The notes under the pieces: model-generated
Told to the model about the DNA's origin: nothing
Databases searched by the model: none
Seen by the model: the letters and a program-made list of their open reading frames with translations, nothing else
Virus record (IMG/VR): IMGVR_UViG_3300025282_000007
Location: 1 to 40,882 of that record
From: a virus
Direction: 5' to 3' (one strand)
DNA length: 40,882 nucleotides
Shown here: piece by piece, positions 28,233 through 37,913 of the stretch
Layout: each line of letters begins with the position of its first letter
Position numbering within the stretch: position 1 is the first letter of the stretch
Made by a program: the position numbers and the translations under genes

Positions 28233-30404
28233 CTACGGGTCATGCCCGCCAGAGGCAAGCTCGGAGAGGGTGTGATAATTAGCGCCGTCGCTCATTACTG
28301 TGATTGTGTCGTAATTATTATCAAGCGACACTGACGTTTCACCGTCAATTGTGTCACTGCCGTCACGCGAGACCGTGATTGCGCCATCACTTGTCCCGTC
28401 GTCTACTCGCTTGATAACGAAAACAGTGCCTGCGGCGGCATTCTCCACCAAGGTTATAGTAATGCCCCTGGAGGCTACGATTACATGGTCAGTAGCTACA
28501 GTCTCATAGTTTGCTGTCTTCGCCGCATACGCCAAAACCTGGCCTGCTGACGTGAGCTTTCCTGTTGTTCGGAGCGAGCCAGCCAAAGCGCTTGAGCTAT
28601 TTGCAGCCGTAGCGTTGGGCGTAATCTCTAGCATATCCACAAAGGATCCAGATATCTTGCTGCCAATCGTAAAGTGACCGTCATCTAGAGCACTAACAGT
28701 CCACTGGTCAGCCGCCGTTCCGTCGTCGGGCTGAAGCTCCAACACCGCATCACCACTGCTTGCGCCTTTAATGGACACAGCGCTATTAGCGTGAGTCATT
28801 ATAAACGCAACAACACCCTCGCCTTTAGGCTTGATAACTGCGTTCACGTCAGCCGTGTCACCAGCGGCCTGAAGGGTAACCAGCGGGGCACCGGACGTGG
28901 CATTGGTCATTTCCCAATGGTTTACAGCGCTGGCTGTCTGGACAAACACCAGTTGCTCATTGCCGTTTGCGTCTGCAATAAACCCATCGTCTGCAATCCT
29001 GGGCGCGGTCAACGTCTTGTTGGTTAGGGTGCTTGTCGAGCTAATGGTCGGAACAACCACGCCCTCAACAGCCAGCACACCGGCAGAGCTACGGCTAAGC
29101 GTAGTGTCACTTGCGTGACCAAGCTCAAGCTCTCCAGCAACCGCTACATCATCAGCAAACGTGGCTTTCGAGTCATCGCTAATAGTTAGGGCTGTCGCGT
29201 GACTGTTTAGGGCGCTGCCAGAACCCCCTGCGTTTGCCACCCGGAAGAGGATATCTCCACCAGCTCCAGTGCCCTTGCCCTGCCCTGCTGAAATGGTGAC
29301 TGTGCCACCAGCAATGTTGTTTGTTGTACCGGCGGTGGTTGAGCCGCCTGTGATGGTGAGCGTCCTGCCCGCAACGTTATGATCTGTTGCTTCGATAGAG
29401 ACAGTTGCGTTTTGACCATCACTGAAGGCCAGGTCACCGCCCGTGACCTCCATGTCTCCCGTGACCTCCAGGTCACCAGCAATAACAACATCACCATCAG
29501 CATCAACCGTGACCCGGTCGCCATTGCCACCGGCATCGATACGGAGTTTATCTGTGGAGTGGTCGTAGTAAATCTGCCCACTGGCCACGGCTGCGTTGTC
29601 GCCAAATTGGATTAGGCCAATATTACTAGCACCGCCAGCCAGCTGAATTGAAGGCCTGGAGTCGTCCTCTGCAATGACCGTAGCCGTCGTCGAATACTGT
29701 ACGCCGCTGGCAGTATCCCGCTTGGCGTGGACCTCTGCCTCGGCCTGCTCGGTGCCAGCACCTATTCGCTCCACGCTGACGTTGCCAGGTGTCACGGTTA
29801 GGTCGCCCGTGCTTGCGCCAGTGGCAGAGGTGGTGCCCAGTACGAATTCGTCCCGGCTTTCGTCCCAGATGATGGCTGCGTTGGTTGAGCTGCCCCGTTC
29901 GATAATGAGGCCGGCATCACCCGAGGGTGTGCCAGTTATCCCGTTGCCCAGCTCGATTAGCTTATCTTCTAGGACGGTGTTGGTTGTGCTGACTGTTGTG
30001 GTCGTTCCGCTTACTGTCAGGTCACCGTCAATAACCATGTTGCCAGAACTGTCGATGTAGACCTTTTCGGCGTCATCCTCAAAGCCAAAGCGTATCCGGT
30101 TGGTGGAGTGGTCGAAGTTGATGCTTCCAGCGTTAGGATGGGCGTTATCGCCAAACTCAATAATGCCGATATTGTTAGCCGAGCCAACAAGCTGGATACC
30201 AGGCCTTGTCGCATGTTCGATGATTACTGGCTGATTGAGCGCAAACTGAGGGTCAGCAGCAGCCACCCCAGTAACGTGAAGGGGCTGCTGGGGACTGTCG
30301 GTTCCGATACCAACGTCTCGGTTGATTGTTCCGTTAGAAAGGTCTTCTGCGGCTTCAGAGCCCTCATTAGACACAAAGTTTCTATTTACTGGAAGTCGGG
30401 CCAT
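28233..30404 (-). CDS. Tail fibre-like protein with repeated beta module
   Basis: A 723-aa protein, ATG 30404 overlapping the previous stop (TAATG) with GAGG upstream. It is beta-rich and low in Cys and Trp, with the 'DGDLTVSG' type of motif found in phage fibres. Residues 68-133 and 250-316 are a clear internal duplication (IQLVGSANNIGIIEFGDN against IQLAGGASNIGLIQFGDN). The rest has more strands of this kind (GDMEVTGGDLAF, VPTISSTSTLTNKTL). The C-terminus (DNNYDTITVMSDGANYHTLS) resembles that of other fibres. No chaperone motif of the S74 kind is visible. It probably binds the host surface. Confidence 0.83.
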   Translation of the reverse strand: MARLPVNRNFVSNEGSEAAEDLSNGTINRDVGIGTDSPQQPLHVTGVAAADPQFALNQPVIIEHATRPGIQLVGSANNIGIIEFGDNAHPNAGSINFDHSTNRIRFGFEDDAEKVYIDSSGNMVIDGDLTVSGTTTTVSTTNTVLEDKLIELGNGITGTPSGDAGLIIERGSSTNAAIIWDESRDEFVLGTTSATGASTGDLTVTPGNVSVERIGAGTEQAEAEVHAKRDTASGVQYSTTATVIAEDDSRPSIQLAGGASNIGLIQFGDNAAVASGQIYYDHSTDKLRIDAGGNGDRVTVDADGDVVIAGDLEVTGDMEVTGGDLAFSDGQNATVSIEATDHNVAGRTLTITGGSTTAGTTNNIAGGTVTISAGQGKGTGAGGDILFRVANAGGSGSALNSHATALTISDDSKATFADDVAVAGELELGHASDTTLSRSSAGVLAVEGVVVPTISSTSTLTNKTLTAPRIADDGFIADANGNEQLVFVQTASAVNHWEMTNATSGAPLVTLQAAGDTADVNAVIKPKGEGVVAFIMTHANSAVSIKGASSGDAVLELQPDDGTAADQWTVSALDDGHFTIGSKISGSFVDMLEITPNATAANSSSALAGSLRTTGKLTSAGQVLAYAAKTANYETVATDHVIVASRGITITLVENAAAGTVFVIKRVDDGTSDGAITVSRDGSDTIDGETSVSLDNNYDTITVMSDGANYHTLSELASGGHDP

Positions 30405-30871
30405 TAATTACCTCTCAACGAGCGCGTGACACCACCCGCGGTTGCCTCAATCTTAGCAGGGTACGCGGACCCGGTATCCACGTCTTGATTGTTCTCCATA
30501 AACGTTTTAACCTTGGCGACTATTTTAGTGGCAGTACTCTTGTTCCAACTCAGCCTTATGGCCGGGCCCTTCCAGCTAAACTGAAGCACCTTATCGTCTG
30601 AAATATGCAACTTAAACGCACCGCTAAGGGCCGCAATAGTGTGCTCTGGAATTCCGCCGGGCAGGACGACGACGTCACCATCCTCATCTATCCCCTCTAT
30701 TAGCAGGAGGTCGCCTCCAGAGTGCGTCCCGGCTATAACGGCAGTGTCGGCGGCTGTGCCCGTGATGTGTAGTTGAACTTGAATTACGTCATAGGCCACA
30801 GGGAGTCGAAGCGTTGCCTTCTCGTTGGTGGCGTCAAACTCAATCTGGTGCCTAAAGGTGTTGCCGGCCAT
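30404..30871 (-). CDS. Small beta-rich virion protein, unknown
   Basis: A 155-aa protein, ATG 30871 with GGAG 6 bases upstream. It is rich in beta strands (QIEFDATNEKATLRLPVAYD; VIQVQLHITGTAADTAVIAG) and lacks Cys. It lies between the giant protein gene and the fibre gene and is coupled to the latter. A tail-fibre attachment or assembly protein is possible. I recognise no family. Confidence 0.7.
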   Translation of the reverse strand: MAGNTFRHQIEFDATNEKATLRLPVAYDVIQVQLHITGTAADTAVIAGTHSGGDLLLIEGIDEDGDVVVLPGGIPEHTIAALSGAFKLHISDDKVLQFSWKGPAIRLSWNKSTATKIVAKVKTFMENNQDVDTGSAYPAKIEATAGGVTRSLRGN

Positions 30872-30873
30872 TA

Positions 30874-33800
30874 CTATTCTCCTCGCTTTAACCGTCCAAC
30901 ATGCCTACGTCGTGCCCTGGCAATACGAATGATTTGCCTATCGTACCATGTCGTCAGATTGTAGTCCTTGTCCATTTCAATCGCTGAATCTAAAGCATCA
31001 TCACCCACGAGCTCAAGCTCTCTAACCATTTGGGCAGCACGCGCAAACTCTTTGCGCTTGTTCATGGTGTTGATAATTGCCTCATACGTTGCCCTCTGGT
31101 GCTCATCGGCCCAACCCTCTCCGTTTTGATGCGCCTGCTCTTCAACAAGTGAAAACACGTCCTTGAATCCGGTCCAGTCGTCAGCACCAAACGCGGCCTT
31201 TTTGGCCCTTAAAATCAACGCCTTGCGCCGCTTAGAGTCGCTTTTGAGCTGCACTTGTTTTCTTTGTATGTCGTACGCGGTGTCTCGTCCGAGGGTTTTG
31301 TATATTTGCCTTCGGGCCCCAAAGCGTTGAATCATGTTTTCCAAAGTGTAGTGCCGGGCGGCTTCAGACTCGGCCACCTCTTTGTCCAGCGCCTGGGGCG
31401 TCACCTCGGGCATTATGCGCCCCTGGTCCCGAGCCTGTTTGCGCGCAACGGCATAGAGGTCTTGGAGTGCCACCCGCAATTCGGCCGGCGTAGAGGCATA
31501 CCGCTCCTTGTTTTTTGCATACCGCTTCTTCAGCGCTTTGATTTGGTCTAGCGCGCTGCCGCCGCCAGTTCTTCTGCCCGCCTTTTCGTGCTCCTCAAAC
31601 TGTTGTTCACTGCGGAGCAGTGGGTCGAACTCCTTGAGGTCCACACCCAGGCCAACTGCCAAAAAGGCTTGCCATGGCTTTTCGTCAATGCCGCGACCGT
31701 AGCGAGGGCGGCCGAGTTCATCTGGTCCCCAGAACCTGAAGCCACTGTCACTAATGCGTTGCCAGGCGTAGCCACCGGGTGCGTAGCTAGGGCTAACCGT
31801 TTGCCAGAAGTGGTCCCACATCTTGCCGCCCCACTTCCATTTTTGTGGATCGTCTTCTGGGAGTTTTGTGTGGAAGTACGGGTGCTCATCCATGACGCCA
31901 TACAAAAAGACAGAGAACATCGGGTGCTCACTACCCCCAACTCGTTGCAGCCACTGCCCCGTGGACTCGTCTTTTTGCCTAAGCAGGCGCCCGCCAATTC
32001 CATACTTCAGGGCGTTGAAATAGTTCTCGGCCCCGTCTGAAGACTCCGCGAGCTCAGGAAAGAACTGCCGCACCATCGCCATTTTGTTTTCAGCGTAGTC
32101 GGGGAGCTCTTCCTTCATGGCTTTCGCGCGCTCCTCTGTCATGTTTGATTTGCGAAAGTTGATGTCGGTCATTGACTCATACATCTGCATCCACATTCTT
32201 GCCTGCAACGGCTTTGCTTTTAGCCACTCAAACATCATGGGGATGGTTGTTGCGTCAAAGGCCAAAAAGGGCTTGCCCAACCAGTGCGTTGAAATAAGCC
32301 TCATAAACCCAGCCATTTCTTCATAGCGCGCAAAAGCCCGCCGCCCGAGCTGGGCCGCGTAGGCGTCGTCAAGGAATTGGTAGTAGCCACCCGCCCCCCG
32401 GCCAGTGCTAACGCCAAGCTTCGCCTCGCCCTCATAGGCTTGCTTTAGAAACTTTATCCGCCCCTGCTTTATTAGGTTGGCGCGCTTGGCTTTGCCCATG
32501 TAGCGCCCCGTCTTTAGGAGAAACAGCGAGAATCTAAAGAAGTCGTCGCCAGCGCTGTAGGCCAGGCCCGGAAGGTCGTAGTTAAGTTGTTTGAAGGCCT
32601 TGCCAGCGCCTTTCCAGTTGCCGGTGACTGTCGATTTAAACATTTCGCCGCCAATGCGGATACCCTCTTTGCCCCTGTTGATGGCGCCAAACATCATGTG
32701 GCCAAACGCCTGCTGGGCGTCGGTGACCATTTCAATTCTATTCAGGGCTCCGGCAGGACTGCCGCCAGAATTGATCCACGCCTGGTAGTGTTTGCTTCGC
32801 GCGCCCAAGACAAATTCTTTGCTCGCCATTTGCATGGATCGGAGGGCCCTTGGATCCCAGGGGCTAAGTCCATGCATTGGCCCTAAGAACAGGAGATTGC
32901 TCAGGATATTCGTTGCATGCACCGCTGGATTTAAGGCCGTTTTCATGGCTTTCCAATAACTCAAAGCCTTGACCAGGGGGTGGGATGTTTGCTTCTGCAT
33001 AATGCCCATCCCCTTGAAGTCCCAGTAAATGTCAGGGTGCAGATAAAACTTGTCAGGCAGCTCGGTTCCGAACTTACGAAGGTCTGTGCCGGCAATCGTT
33101 GAGTTGTTTACCTCGTACCAGCCCTGCTTTTTAACGCGAGAAAACATCGTGTTGTCTTCGCTCATACGCTTCCACATTCGCGCAGTAGCAATGTCACGCT
33201 TTTGATTCATCATGCCGTTCATGACGAGGTCTTGGAGCTCGCCACTCATGCCGTACTGCCCAATGCGATCCTCAATGGAAATACCAGACTCCGGGTCACC
33301 CAACTTTCGCTTGCGCTCTGCGGCGCCCTTCAGACCCTCAAACGTCTGGTGCCCGTAAAGATTTGTCTCAACAGTCTGAAAGGTTCGCAGCTCTTCGGAC
33401 AACCAGGTGTCCCACTCTTTGTCAAAAGCCTTTTTCTGGCGCTTGGTCATCTGCTTGTAGTTTCTCAACACCTTTTGGTCGACTATCTTTTCCTCAAGGC
33501 GCTTTTTGGTGGCTGCGCGCCTCCCTTCGCTTGAGTACCAGTTGCTCGCCCAGATTTCGTACAAGTTGTCTGTGTTGCGGAGCAGCTTCATTTGAAGCGA
33601 CTGAAGGGTCAGCTCCTTAGATAGGTCAACCGCCATGTCATACTTGTTTGCTATACGCACCCACGACTCATAGCCTTCAGCGTTTGGCGCCCCCTCTCGA
33701 ACCGCAAAACGAGAGCCAGATGGTGCGTGGGCGTCCCGAGTTACGTTTGCCACAACCTCAGCATGCTCATAATGCAAGGCGTCAAACACCGTTTTTTGGC

Positions 33801-36800
33801 GGGCCTTCATCTGTTTTGGCCTCAAGTCTCTAACCCGCAAAACCTCACCGGCCTCGAGGACCAGCCTTTCCGGGTCCAGCCGCGCGTTTTTTACGCTGTT
33901 TTGGAGCTCTGAGATTTCAGCCCGCAGCCCCTTGTTTGCCGCGCGAATAACACCGTCAATGTGACTTAGTTTTTGACCAACAGACCAGTCAAGGTCTTTG
34001 TACTTTCGCATCAGGTGGATGTTCAATACCGAGCCCCTGCTGGTGGCAGACTCCATAATTGCACGCAGGAGGTCTTGCTTTTGAAAGACAAAGGACCGAG
34101 GCAGATGATGCCAAAAATCAGCGCCATGCTCTGTGATTAGCATTTCAATTTGCTTTGTGGCCTTTTCGGCGGTGGCAAATGCGTCTGGAACCTTTGACGT
34201 AGCCTCAACAACAAAAGCATCGGTTGAGCCGGCCAGGTTTCTTCTGACAAGGTCAAGCTTGTTATCTCGAACGATTTCCTGCTTGATGCGCCACTTTGGT
34301 TTTAGTGTTGTGGCGTACCTTGCGGCAATGGAGTCCAGGGTGTCACCCGCAGCAATCTGGTAGACGTCGTACTCTGACACCTCCTTCAGGTATTGCTGGG
34401 CCCGGAACTGAAACTCGGTTACCTCGGCCTCTGCTTCGCGCTGAAGGGCCCGCCTGGCCGCAAGATTCGCGTTGTTGCGGTTCCTCGTCCAGTATCGCTG
34501 GGCCATGGTCCACTCGTGTAACCGCTCGCTCTTAAACGGAACAGCCCCCTCGGCCAACCCATAGTTGTCTATCCAGTTATTTCGGTATCGCCACGCTTGC
34601 GTGGCTGCGGTGAACGGGTCGGAAAAACGCATGACGTGACCAAAGAAGGCCTCTACTTTTTGCCACATTAAAGCGCGGTCCATCAGCTCCGCAACGTCAG
34701 CGGAGACACCCCTGCGCTGCACCTCTGCCCGGCGCCTTGCCCTCTCTAGCTTTGTAACACCCGCGTCTCCGTATTGCGCTTGTCTCGGCAGGCGGGCTGC
34801 CGTGGTCTCCGTTTCGACGGCCTGGTAAACATCCTCAAGCGCAGAGCGCGCCCCCGCACCTCGCTTTTCTGCCGCCCGGAGCTCGCTTGCCGCCTTGGAG
34901 ATTTCTTGCCTGGTGGCCTGCGCGATGTTTTTTGCAGCTCCAATCGCGTCGGCGTTTGCCGCAGCTCGCAAGGCGGCGTTTTCTTCTGCGCCAGCGAGCC
35001 CGTTTTTGTGGAGCCGCTTTAGGTCTTTGAGCACGTATCTTGGCTGCGGAGCTGACCAGGGGTTGTGTTGCCCGGCCATTTGCCGCAGGCGCTCAAGGTC
35101 GGCAATGTCGCTCGGGGTCCACTTTTGGCCCGTTCGCTTGCCCAGCCTTCTCAGGTCTCTTTCGGTTATTTCACCCCTGGTCAAGCGCTCTCTCATGCGG
35201 CGGGGAAGCCTGCCACCAAGCCTTGCGCGCAAGCTGTTCCACTCAATTGTAAACTCAGAAAGCGTCATGTCCCATGGCGCGCGAAAAGCCTGCTGTACAA
35301 CGAACTCTGGTATCGCGGCTCGGGCCCCGCCAGGAAGCCACTCAGATGTAACGGCTGCTGCCATTTGCGGAATACCCCCAGCCTCTGCCACCGCAAATCC
35401 CGGAGCCGCAACCGCCGCGCCCTCGTTATAGAAACGAGAGAGCTTGTTTTCAAAGACCTTCAGCCCCTCTACTGCGCCCTGGTCCTGCAAAACGCGCCGG
35501 ATTCGCTCTCTAAACCGCCATGCCACTTCGTTGGGTATTGAGTCGAAGGCGGCGTTGATGCGGGACTCCAGTGTTTTTATTTGTTGCAGTGAGGCGCTGC
35601 TGGCCCGCCCCGCCGCCTGCGCTTCCGCTGCCTCGGCCATGAGTTTGTCGAGTTCGGCCATTGGGGCAACAAGCCCCTTTAGCTTGTTGACAAGCGCTGC
35701 CTTTGGCTCGCCATCCAGCTTCATCCACTTGCTGAGTTGCTCGGGGGACATTGTGGTGTTTGGTGGGGGCCGCCAGTTAGGGTTGTTTTTTCTGAGCCAC
35801 TGCTGGGCGCGCAACACCTCGGCGTCGGCGGCGGCTATTTCTACGTCGAGCTCGGCCATAACCTCAAGGGGGTCACGGTGTCGGCCTTTGTACTTGTGCT
35901 TTTGCCCTGCCACAACCTGCTCGCCGGGGGTGAAAAGCTCGGCGACGGCAGGGTCAGCAGCCGCCCGGCGGTGAATGCCCCTTGGCACTAAGCCGCCCTC
36001 AATTGCAGACTCAAGGTGAAGGTGCGCCACTTTGTATGTTTGCAGCTTGGTTTGAGCCGCCTTCGTTTGTTCCTCCAGCTCGTGCAGTTCTTTTTTCACC
36101 CTCTCTCGTATTTTGGTTCGATCCCACTTGGGCGTCACAGCGCCGGCCGGGTCGCGAGCTGGCACCTGCTTTAGCTCATCCATGCGAGCGAGATTGCGTT
36201 CTATTAAGGCCTCAACGCGACCTATCTGGGAGGAGAGCCGCTCACCAACCACGGCGGTCGTCTCGTTGCCATACTCGGCCACGCGGAGCATTCCAGCCCT
36301 GTCCAGGCTGCGAGCAACTCTTGCGGCCGAAAGGGCCTTCAGCGGGGCGAGTACTATAAGCGGGTCGGCCACGGTTGCAATCAGCCCCCGGTCAACATAG
36401 TTACCCCACCGCATGCTGACTCCCTCATGCAAGTGCTCTCCCACGTGCGCTGAGATGTCTGCCCCGAACTTGCCAATTTCGGCCAGCTTGGCCTCAAACG
36501 GGTCTCGCCCGCCAAGGTATCCAACGGCAGAAAATGTCATGGGAACAAGCATAACCAGCCCCTTAACCTCTTCTGCCGTGTTGTCCCAAAACTCTCGCCG
36601 GCCAAGGGATAGGATTGGGTTAAATCTTGTAGCCTCCCTGGTGGACTCAGCCATGGGCCTTGCCCACGGGTTTAAGTACTGAAGAAGGCTTCGCCCCTCG
36701 AGCTCCTCCCAGTGCCCCTGCTCATCACTTGCAATGGCGCGATAGCTCTCGCCCCGGATAAAAGACCGCTCAATTGCATAATCCGCAACGGAGCCCCAGT

Positions 36801-37911
36801 CCATTCGGACGTCACCGGTGAGCGCGCCAGCTGGCAAAGCGTTGAAAACAGCATCTGAAACATCGGGAAGTCGTGAAACAATGTTGTACACCACGGGGAG
36901 ACTGCCGCCCTCGGCAGGCAATGCGGACTGTAGGTTGTGGCCCCACTGTGAAATAAACTCACTGTCAACAGCATCGCCAAACTTAGCAATAACCTTGCCC
37001 GTAAACGCCATCTTGGCAAACACGGCGCCCGTGATAAGCCTGCCCGTCCAGTCAAAGGGGTCTTCCAAAAAGGACGGCGAGTCAACAACCCGCTGAAGCT
37101 TGCGGGCCTTCATTTCATCAACCGTCATGTCTTGGAGAGGAACCCCCGCAACCTCTTGGCGAACTATTACGGGCTTACCGCCCCGCCCGCGCATGGCGCC
37201 GGATCGTCCCTCGTCCCACCCTTGAACCACGTCGCCGTAGTTGTATGGGTCGGTGGAAACCGTCACCGTTCTAGCCGGCCTCATCTCCGGGCGGCCCGTC
37301 TTGTAGAGAATCCGCTGCTTGAACGCGGCCCAGCTCTCATCCTCTTTTTTCTGCCAGTCCTTTATTTCGTCCCAGCGTATGGTGCGGTCTTCTTGGCCTG
37401 GGATTGAAAGCGTCCACCACTGCTGGCCGCTTCCATACGAGCGCGCGCCATATACACCTTTTTGAGGAGTAACCGCCGGCATCCACTTGGCCTTTTCGGC
37501 AAAGGTGTCTTCTCCGGGCTCCAGCTTTGAGGCCTCGGCAATCGCTTGGTTGGTCATATACCAGGGCCGGTACCAATCGGCTGTTTTTTCAAAGCCCGGC
37601 GGCTCGCCCTCCTTGCCGCCAAACAGCGCTCTCTGTAGTGCCGGTTCACCGCCAAGGGCTTCTTCAAGGGCAGATATGGCTGGCCGTGGGGGTTCGGTAA
37701 GGGCCTGCTCGCCAAGCATTCTCTCGGAGAAAGCGTCAAGCCCCGGAGGTCGGTCTATTTCCTGCTCGTAGTCAAGGCGGGTTTTTTTACGCCGTCCGCT
37801 GCGATAGCGCTTTTTAGGTACGTCATAAACGGAAAGGTCCAGGTCAAAGTCCTGGGTTGACCCTTCGCCGCCAAAGTCGCCGGTTGACCAGCCGCTACGC
37901 CTTCGCGCCAT
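30874..37911 (-). CDS. Giant internal virion protein with LysM-like segment
   Basis: A 2345-aa protein, about 17% of the genome, with ATG 37911. The N-terminal ~250 residues are charged. Long helical stretches with coiled-coil traits fill 550-1100. Near 1175-1225 there is a LysM-like module (YQIAAGDTLDSIAARYAT). The C-terminal third has YWKAMKTALNPAVHATNILS and LGPMHGLSPWDPRALRS, as in the large polyvalent internal proteins of phages, and Trp-rich stretches to the end. No transglycosylase Glu motif could be assigned by eye. Such proteins are packaged in the head and ejected to form a channel. Role inferred from size, order and family style. Confidence 0.85.
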   Translation of the reverse strand: MARRRSGWSTGDFGGEGSTQDFDLDLSVYDVPKKRYRSGRRKKTRLDYEQEIDRPPGLDAFSERMLGEQALTEPPRPAISALEEALGGEPALQRALFGGKEGEPPGFEKTADWYRPWYMTNQAIAEASKLEPGEDTFAEKAKWMPAVTPQKGVYGARSYGSGQQWWTLSIPGQEDRTIRWDEIKDWQKKEDESWAAFKQRILYKTGRPEMRPARTVTVSTDPYNYGDVVQGWDEGRSGAMRGRGGKPVIVRQEVAGVPLQDMTVDEMKARKLQRVVDSPSFLEDPFDWTGRLITGAVFAKMAFTGKVIAKFGDAVDSEFISQWGHNLQSALPAEGGSLPVVYNIVSRLPDVSDAVFNALPAGALTGDVRMDWGSVADYAIERSFIRGESYRAIASDEQGHWEELEGRSLLQYLNPWARPMAESTREATRFNPILSLGRREFWDNTAEEVKGLVMLVPMTFSAVGYLGGRDPFEAKLAEIGKFGADISAHVGEHLHEGVSMRWGNYVDRGLIATVADPLIVLAPLKALSAARVARSLDRAGMLRVAEYGNETTAVVGERLSSQIGRVEALIERNLARMDELKQVPARDPAGAVTPKWDRTKIRERVKKELHELEEQTKAAQTKLQTYKVAHLHLESAIEGGLVPRGIHRRAAADPAVAELFTPGEQVVAGQKHKYKGRHRDPLEVMAELDVEIAAADAEVLRAQQWLRKNNPNWRPPPNTTMSPEQLSKWMKLDGEPKAALVNKLKGLVAPMAELDKLMAEAAEAQAAGRASSASLQQIKTLESRINAAFDSIPNEVAWRFRERIRRVLQDQGAVEGLKVFENKLSRFYNEGAAVAAPGFAVAEAGGIPQMAAAVTSEWLPGGARAAIPEFVVQQAFRAPWDMTLSEFTIEWNSLRARLGGRLPRRMRERLTRGEITERDLRRLGKRTGQKWTPSDIADLERLRQMAGQHNPWSAPQPRYVLKDLKRLHKNGLAGAEENAALRAAANADAIGAAKNIAQATRQEISKAASELRAAEKRGAGARSALEDVYQAVETETTAARLPRQAQYGDAGVTKLERARRRAEVQRRGVSADVAELMDRALMWQKVEAFFGHVMRFSDPFTAATQAWRYRNNWIDNYGLAEGAVPFKSERLHEWTMAQRYWTRNRNNANLAARRALQREAEAEVTEFQFRAQQYLKEVSEYDVYQIAAGDTLDSIAARYATTLKPKWRIKQEIVRDNKLDLVRRNLAGSTDAFVVEATSKVPDAFATAEKATKQIEMLITEHGADFWHHLPRSFVFQKQDLLRAIMESATSRGSVLNIHLMRKYKDLDWSVGQKLSHIDGVIRAANKGLRAEISELQNSVKNARLDPERLVLEAGEVLRVRDLRPKQMKARQKTVFDALHYEHAEVVANVTRDAHAPSGSRFAVREGAPNAEGYESWVRIANKYDMAVDLSKELTLQSLQMKLLRNTDNLYEIWASNWYSSEGRRAATKKRLEEKIVDQKVLRNYKQMTKRQKKAFDKEWDTWLSEELRTFQTVETNLYGHQTFEGLKGAAERKRKLGDPESGISIEDRIGQYGMSGELQDLVMNGMMNQKRDIATARMWKRMSEDNTMFSRVKKQGWYEVNNSTIAGTDLRKFGTELPDKFYLHPDIYWDFKGMGIMQKQTSHPLVKALSYWKAMKTALNPAVHATNILSNLLFLGPMHGLSPWDPRALRSMQMASKEFVLGARSKHYQAWINSGGSPAGALNRIEMVTDAQQAFGHMMFGAINRGKEGIRIGGEMFKSTVTGNWKGAGKAFKQLNYDLPGLAYSAGDDFFRFSLFLLKTGRYMGKAKRANLIKQGRIKFLKQAYEGEAKLGVSTGRGAGGYYQFLDDAYAAQLGRRAFARYEEMAGFMRLISTHWLGKPFLAFDATTIPMMFEWLKAKPLQARMWMQMYESMTDINFRKSNMTEERAKAMKEELPDYAENKMAMVRQFFPELAESSDGAENYFNALKYGIGGRLLRQKDESTGQWLQRVGGSEHPMFSVFLYGVMDEHPYFHTKLPEDDPQKWKWGGKMWDHFWQTVSPSYAPGGYAWQRISDSGFRFWGPDELGRPRYGRGIDEKPWQAFLAVGLGVDLKEFDPLLRSEQQFEEHEKAGRRTGGGSALDQIKALKKRYAKNKERYASTPAELRVALQDLYAVARKQARDQGRIMPEVTPQALDKEVAESEAARHYTLENMIQRFGARRQIYKTLGRDTAYDIQRKQVQLKSDSKRRKALILRAKKAAFGADDWTGFKDVFSLVEEQAHQNGEGWADEHQRATYEAIINTMNKRKEFARAAQMVRELELVGDDALDSAIEMDKDYNLTTWYDRQIIRIARARRRHVGRLKRGE

Positions 37912-37913
37912 GG

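Noticed and set aside
34895-35431. Plus-strand open frame of 178 codons in the giant gene
   Set aside because: Antisense to a long, clearly coding gene; Arg/Ser/Pro/Cys-rich composition of a shadow.
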